A stretch of DNA of 17,266 bases from Alphaproteobacteria bacterium (GTDB taxonomy: Bacteria > Pseudomonadota > Alphaproteobacteria > RS24), in contig RFZE01000020.1 of NCBI GenBank assembly GCA_009920875.1, positions 1-17,266 of the forward strand, given 5' to 3'. The first letter of the stretch is position 1. Each line of letters starts with the position of its first letter. Made by a program: the position numbers and the translations under genes. The notes under the pieces were generated by a model, which was not told where the DNA came from, searched no databases, and saw only the letters and a list, made by a program, of their open reading frames with translations. Shown in pieces: positions 14,377 to 17,266 of the stretch.

Positions 14377-16233
14377 ATGAGTGAGGCCGACCCGCCGCGA
14401 CGCTTGCTGCCCCGTTTTGTTTATTGGGGTTTGGTCATGGCTTTATGGTTTGGCCTTGCTGTCGGTGTTTTGGTTTTCTATTACGCGCTTGATTTGCCGG
14501 ACACGGATGATTTGTGGAAGACCGGCAGTCAACCCGAATTGAGCATATATGCGCGCGATGACGGTTTGGTGGCGCGCCGCGGGCGGCGCGGCGGACGGCC
14601 CATGCGGTTTGAAGATTTCCCGTCGCATTTGGTTCAAGCCGTTATCGCCATTGAAGACCGGCGCTTTTTTTCCCATTTCGGCCTCGACCCGCGCGGGCTG
14701 GCGCGCGCCATGGCGGTCAATCTCAGACAGGGGCGTTTGGCGCAAGGCGGCTCGACCCTGACCCAGCAATTGGCGAAAAATGTTTTCCTGACACCGGAAC
14801 GCAGTTTCAAACGTAAAGTGCAGGAATTGCTGCTGGCCTTTTGGCTGGAGGCGCATTTTTCCAAACAGGATATTTTGGCGCTCTATCTCAATCGCGTCTA
14901 TTTCGGCAGCGGCGCTTATGGTGTGCAAGCGGCAGCGGAAACCTATTTCAACCGCCCGGTGCAAAATTTGACACATGTCGAAGCGGCCATGCTGGCCGGT
15001 CTGTTGAAAGCCCCGTCGCGTTATGCGCCGACACGCGACCCGGCCGCCGCTGCACAGCGCGCGCGCATTGTCATTGCCGCCATGCGCGATGCCGGATTTA
15101 TCAGCATGCAAGAAGCCAATATGATGGCGGCGCAAAATATCACCATCACCAATCGTTCCACCGATGGAGCGCATTATGCGGTCGATTGGACGCTCGACCA
15201 ATTGCCCGGTTTTGTCGGCCGTCCGCGCGCCGATTTGGATGTCATGACGACGCTTGACCGGCCCATGCAATTGGCGGCGGAGCGCGCCATTAATCAGGTT
15301 TTGGCGGCGCAGGGCGAAGCGCGCCAAGCGGGACAAGCCGCGATGGTGGTGATGACACCGGACGGCGCCATTCGTGCCATGATCGGTGGCCGCGCCTATG
15401 GCAAAAGCCAGTTCAATCGGGCCGTGCAGGCGCGCCGCCAACCGGGCTCGGCCTTTAAGCCATTGGTCTATCTGGCCGCTTTGGAAAACGGGCTTGAGCC
15501 GGGCGATCGCTATGAGGATGCGCCGCTCAGCATTAATGGCTGGTCGCCGAAAAATTATGATGGCAGCTATCGCGGTGCGGTGACGGCGGGCGAAGCACTG
15601 GCACATTCATTAAATACGGTGGCGGTGCAAATCAGCGAACAAACCGGTCGTGACAAGGTGATCGATATGGCCCGCCGCCTTGGTTTAAGCGGTCGCCTGC
15701 GTGCCCATCCGTCCTTGGCACTCGGTACATTTGAAGTCAATTTGCTGCAATTGACCTCAGCCTATGCGCATTTTGCCAATGGCGGTCAACAAGTGGTGCC
15801 GCATATTATCCAAGCGGTCATCAGTTCTTCGGGGCAAATTCTTTATGATCGATTGACCCCGGTGTCGCTGCCGGTTGTCGATGGCCGCCATATTGGCGCG
15901 CTCAATAATATGTTGCGCGCGGTGATGACTGTCGGCACGGGCCGCGCCGCGCATATTGATGGGGTTGCTTTGGCCGGCAAAACCGGCACTTCGCAAAATT
16001 GGCGCGATGCATGGTTTATCGGCTATTCAGGGGCTTTGGTGGTCGGCGTTTGGGTCGGCAATGATGACGGCGCGGCCATGGCGCGGGTGACCGGTGGCGG
16101 CTTGCCGGCACAAATATTTGCCCGCTTTATGGATGAACAAAAAGAACTGGCCGCTTCCGTGGCTTTGCCGGAAGGCGGCTTGCCCGCATCCGGCGGCATT
16201 GGTGGCCTGCTCCGCCGCCTGTTCGGTGATTAG
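14377..16233 (+). CDS. Bifunctional class A penicillin-binding protein (transglycosylase/transpeptidase)
   Basis: This 618-residue inner-membrane protein polymerises and cross-links peptidoglycan. A basic N-terminus and one membrane segment (about 15-37) anchor it. The GT51 domain shows EDRRFFSHFGLD (93-104, with catalytic E93), GGSTLTQQLAKN (124-135), RKVQELLLAFWLE (146-158, with second catalytic E150) and ILALYLNRVYFG (166-177). The transpeptidase domain shows QPGSAFKP (355-362, with S358 and K361), SLN (411-413) and KTGT (535-538). It lacks a large insertion or an extra C-terminal domain and is shorter than a typical PBP1a. The subtype (1a-, 1c- or Z-like) cannot be fixed by eye. It lies 11 bp after gyrB and overlaps the convergent senC by 4 bp. 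Confidence 0.94.
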   Translation: MSEADPPRRLLPRFVYWGLVMALWFGLAVGVLVFYYALDLPDTDDLWKTGSQPELSIYARDDGLVARRGRRGGRPMRFEDFPSHLVQAVIAIEDRRFFSHFGLDPRGLARAMAVNLRQGRLAQGGSTLTQQLAKNVFLTPERSFKRKVQELLLAFWLEAHFSKQDILALYLNRVYFGSGAYGVQAAAETYFNRPVQNLTHVEAAMLAGLLKAPSRYAPTRDPAAAAQRARIVIAAMRDAGFISMQEANMMAAQNITITNRSTDGAHYAVDWTLDQLPGFVGRPRADLDVMTTLDRPMQLAAERAINQVLAAQGEARQAGQAAMVVMTPDGAIRAMIGGRAYGKSQFNRAVQARRQPGSAFKPLVYLAALENGLEPGDRYEDAPLSINGWSPKNYDGSYRGAVTAGEALAHSLNTVAVQISEQTGRDKVIDMARRLGLSGRLRAHPSLALGTFEVNLLQLTSAYAHFANGGQQVVPHIIQAVISSSGQILYDRLTPVSLPVVDGRHIGALNNMLRAVMTVGTGRAAHIDGVALAGKTGTSQNWRDAWFIGYSGALVVGVWVGNDDGAAMARVTGGGLPAQIFARFMDEQKELAASVALPEGGLPASGGIGGLLRRLFGD

Positions 16234-16865
16234 CGGTTTGTGGCAAGCGCCTCGGCCAATTTCTCGGCCAATAATTCGGGCGTTACTGCATGGTCGTAAT
16301 GCGCCATATAGCGATTATTGCCATCCATGAGATAAAAAAAGCTCGAATGGTCGACATTGTAATTGCCGTTTCCATCTTCCGCCGCGCCGCGCGCCGCATA
16401 AATCTTATAGGCCCTTTTGACGGCATCAATATCGGCTTGGCTGCCGGTCAGCCCGGTCAGGCGCGGATGGAAATAGGCCAAATAATCACGCAAGACAGGC
16501 GGCGTATCGCGTGCCGGATCGACAGAAATAAATATCGGTTGCAGCTTTTCATAGGCCGCTTCATCCCGTGTTTTTAAATTATCCAAAGCGCCACCCATAA
16601 TATCCAGCGCGGTCGGGCAAACATCGGGGCAATAGGTAAAGCCGAAATAAATCAGCATGGGGCGACCGGCAAAATCGACTTGGCTGCGGCGCACGCCATG
16701 ATGGTCGGTCAGGGCGAAAGCGCCGCCAATGGCTGCGCTCAATCGGCTTTCGGCCGCATTGCGCCCCTTGCCGCTGTCTTGCCCCAATTGCAAAAGCAGC
16801 AGCACCACAATAGCGGCAAGGCCGAGGCTGGCAATGGAAAGGCTGATTTTAACATGACGGCTCAT
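16230..16865 (-). CDS. senC: SCO1/SenC/PrrC-family copper chaperone-like protein
   Basis: This 211-residue thioredoxin-fold protein of the SCO1/SenC family has an N-terminal membrane anchor (about 9-27), placing the domain in the periplasm. Copper ligands and redox residues are all present: C79 and C83 in TYCPDVCPT and H173 in VDHSSFFYLMD. Family segments FISVDPARDTP (112-122) and YKIYA (153-157) are also clear. Members help assemble the CuA centre of cytochrome oxidase or act in redox signalling. Divergent placement next to a RegB-type kinase matches senC/prrC with regB/prrB in Rhodobacter. No clear Shine-Dalgarno sequence precedes the ATG. A -10-like TAGAAA lies 6 bases upstream, so a leaderless message is possible. 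Confidence 0.93.
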   Translation of the reverse strand: MSRHVKISLSIASLGLAAIVVLLLLQLGQDSGKGRNAAESRLSAAIGGAFALTDHHGVRRSQVDFAGRPMLIYFGFTYCPDVCPTALDIMGGALDNLKTRDEAAYEKLQPIFISVDPARDTPPVLRDYLAYFHPRLTGLTGSQADIDAVKRAYKIYAARGAAEDGNGNYNVDHSSFFYLMDGNNRYMAHYDHAVTPELLAEKLAEALATNR

Positions 16866-16879
16866 GGCAATTTTCTATC

Positions 16880-16896
16880 TGACAATGTCTGTGTCA
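16880..16896. promoter_or_regulatory. Palindrome TGACA-N7-TGTCA in the senC/regB divergent region
   Basis: TGACA (16880-16884) and TGTCA (16892-16896) form a perfect inverted repeat with the same 7-bp spacing as the site upstream of dnaA. It sits 15-31 bases upstream of the senC ATG and about 100 bases upstream of regB. That position suits a repressor or activator of senC. The right flank reads TGTGTCATTGG (16890-16900). Confidence 0.45.
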
Positions 16897-16997
16897 TTGG
16901 GTCTGCCTCATTGGCGGCGCACCGATTGCACTGGCGGGCTATCGGGTGGTTGCCGTTTCGTGTCAGGCGTTTATATCTTGAGGCAAAGGGGTATGCA

Positions 16998-17266
16998 ATG
17001 CGCGACCATGGACCAATGAATTTTGATGGTGAATTTTCCAATGCCAGTGTCGGCGGCGCACCGGCCGTGCGTTTGCGCGTGCAAATGGCATTGCGCTGGA
17101 TGGCGATTGTCGGCCAATCGGCTGCCGTGGCCTTGGTTTATTGGGGTTTTGGTTTTGACCTGCCCTTGGCGGCGGTGCTGGCTGTCATCGGTTTGGCGGT
17201 GGCCCTTAATCTCGTTTTGCAGCTGCCCTTGCCGCGCAACCATATGCTGACCGAGCAGCAAACGGC
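16998..17266 (+). CDS. regB: RegB/PrrB/ActS-type redox sensor histidine kinase, N-terminal fragment
   Basis: The first 89 codons are visible before the right edge. The segment VRLRVQMALRWMAIVGQ (24-40) followed by ALVYWGFGFDLPL (45-57) and a second hydrophobic helix (about 55-76) closely resembles the membrane N-terminus of RegB/PrrB/ActS. These are ubiquinone- and redox-sensing kinases that phosphorylate RegA/PrrA/ActR. The ATG at 16998 follows AAAGGGG by 6 bases; an internal ATG in the same frame at 17016 is the alternative. The quinone-binding loop, H-box and ATPase domain are outside the window. The head-to-head arrangement with senC strongly supports the call. Confidence 0.8.
   Translation, partial: MRDHGPMNFDGEFSNASVGGAPAVRLRVQMALRWMAIVGQSAAVALVYWGFGFDLPLAAVLAVIGLAVALNLVLQLPLPRNHMLTEQQT

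Noticed and set aside
14874..14909. ILALYLN in the penicillin-binding protein instead of the usual ILExYLN
   Set aside because: I first read this as loss of a catalytic glutamate. By comparison with E. coli PBP1b, the second catalytic Glu lies in the RKxxE motif, and it is present here as E150.

Overview
The window is a compact stretch of bacterial core genome, almost certainly from an alphaproteobacterium. The evidence is the order rpsT - dnaA - dnaN - recF - gyrB, the divergent mutM and ubiE-ubiB-coaBC-dut block, and a senC (SCO1) gene placed head-to-head with a RegB/PrrB/ActS-type sensor kinase. Every identification comes from motifs read in the translations; no database was searched. No genus is assigned.

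Layout. From 1 to 4625 all genes lie on the minus strand and read ubiE > ubiB > coaBC > dut > Rrf2-type regulator > cysK (cut by the left edge). Most junctions are stop/start overlaps (TGATG or ATGA), so this is probably one or two operons serving ubiquinone biosynthesis, coenzyme A synthesis, dUTP removal and cysteine synthesis. A 132-bp divergent gap (4626-4757) leads to the plus-strand genes mutM (DNA repair), a small exported protein of unknown function, an enoyl-CoA hydratase and rpsT. rpsT has a clear sigma-70-type promoter and a strong intrinsic terminator.

From 7242 to 7837 lies the only long non-coding stretch (about 600 bp). It holds the rpsT terminator, an A/T-rich tract, a direct repeat and several inverted repeats. 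It is the best candidate in the window for an origin or a dnaA control region, but I found no consensus DnaA box, so an oriC call is only tentative. Then follow dnaA, dnaN, recF and gyrB, the replication initiation and clamp module, and a bifunctional class A penicillin-binding protein 11 bp after gyrB. That gene converges with senC (4-bp overlap). The 132-bp senC/regB gap has the divergent layout known from the redox-responsive Reg/Prr system, and regB runs off the right edge.

No mobile element, CRISPR array, tRNA, rRNA or defence system is visible, and no new multi-gene system is evident. The observation most worth following is a shared 17-bp palindrome, TGACA-N7-TGTCA, with a common right flank. 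It occurs only twice in the window, once just upstream of dnaA and once between senC and regB, and could mark a common regulator of replication initiation and redox control.
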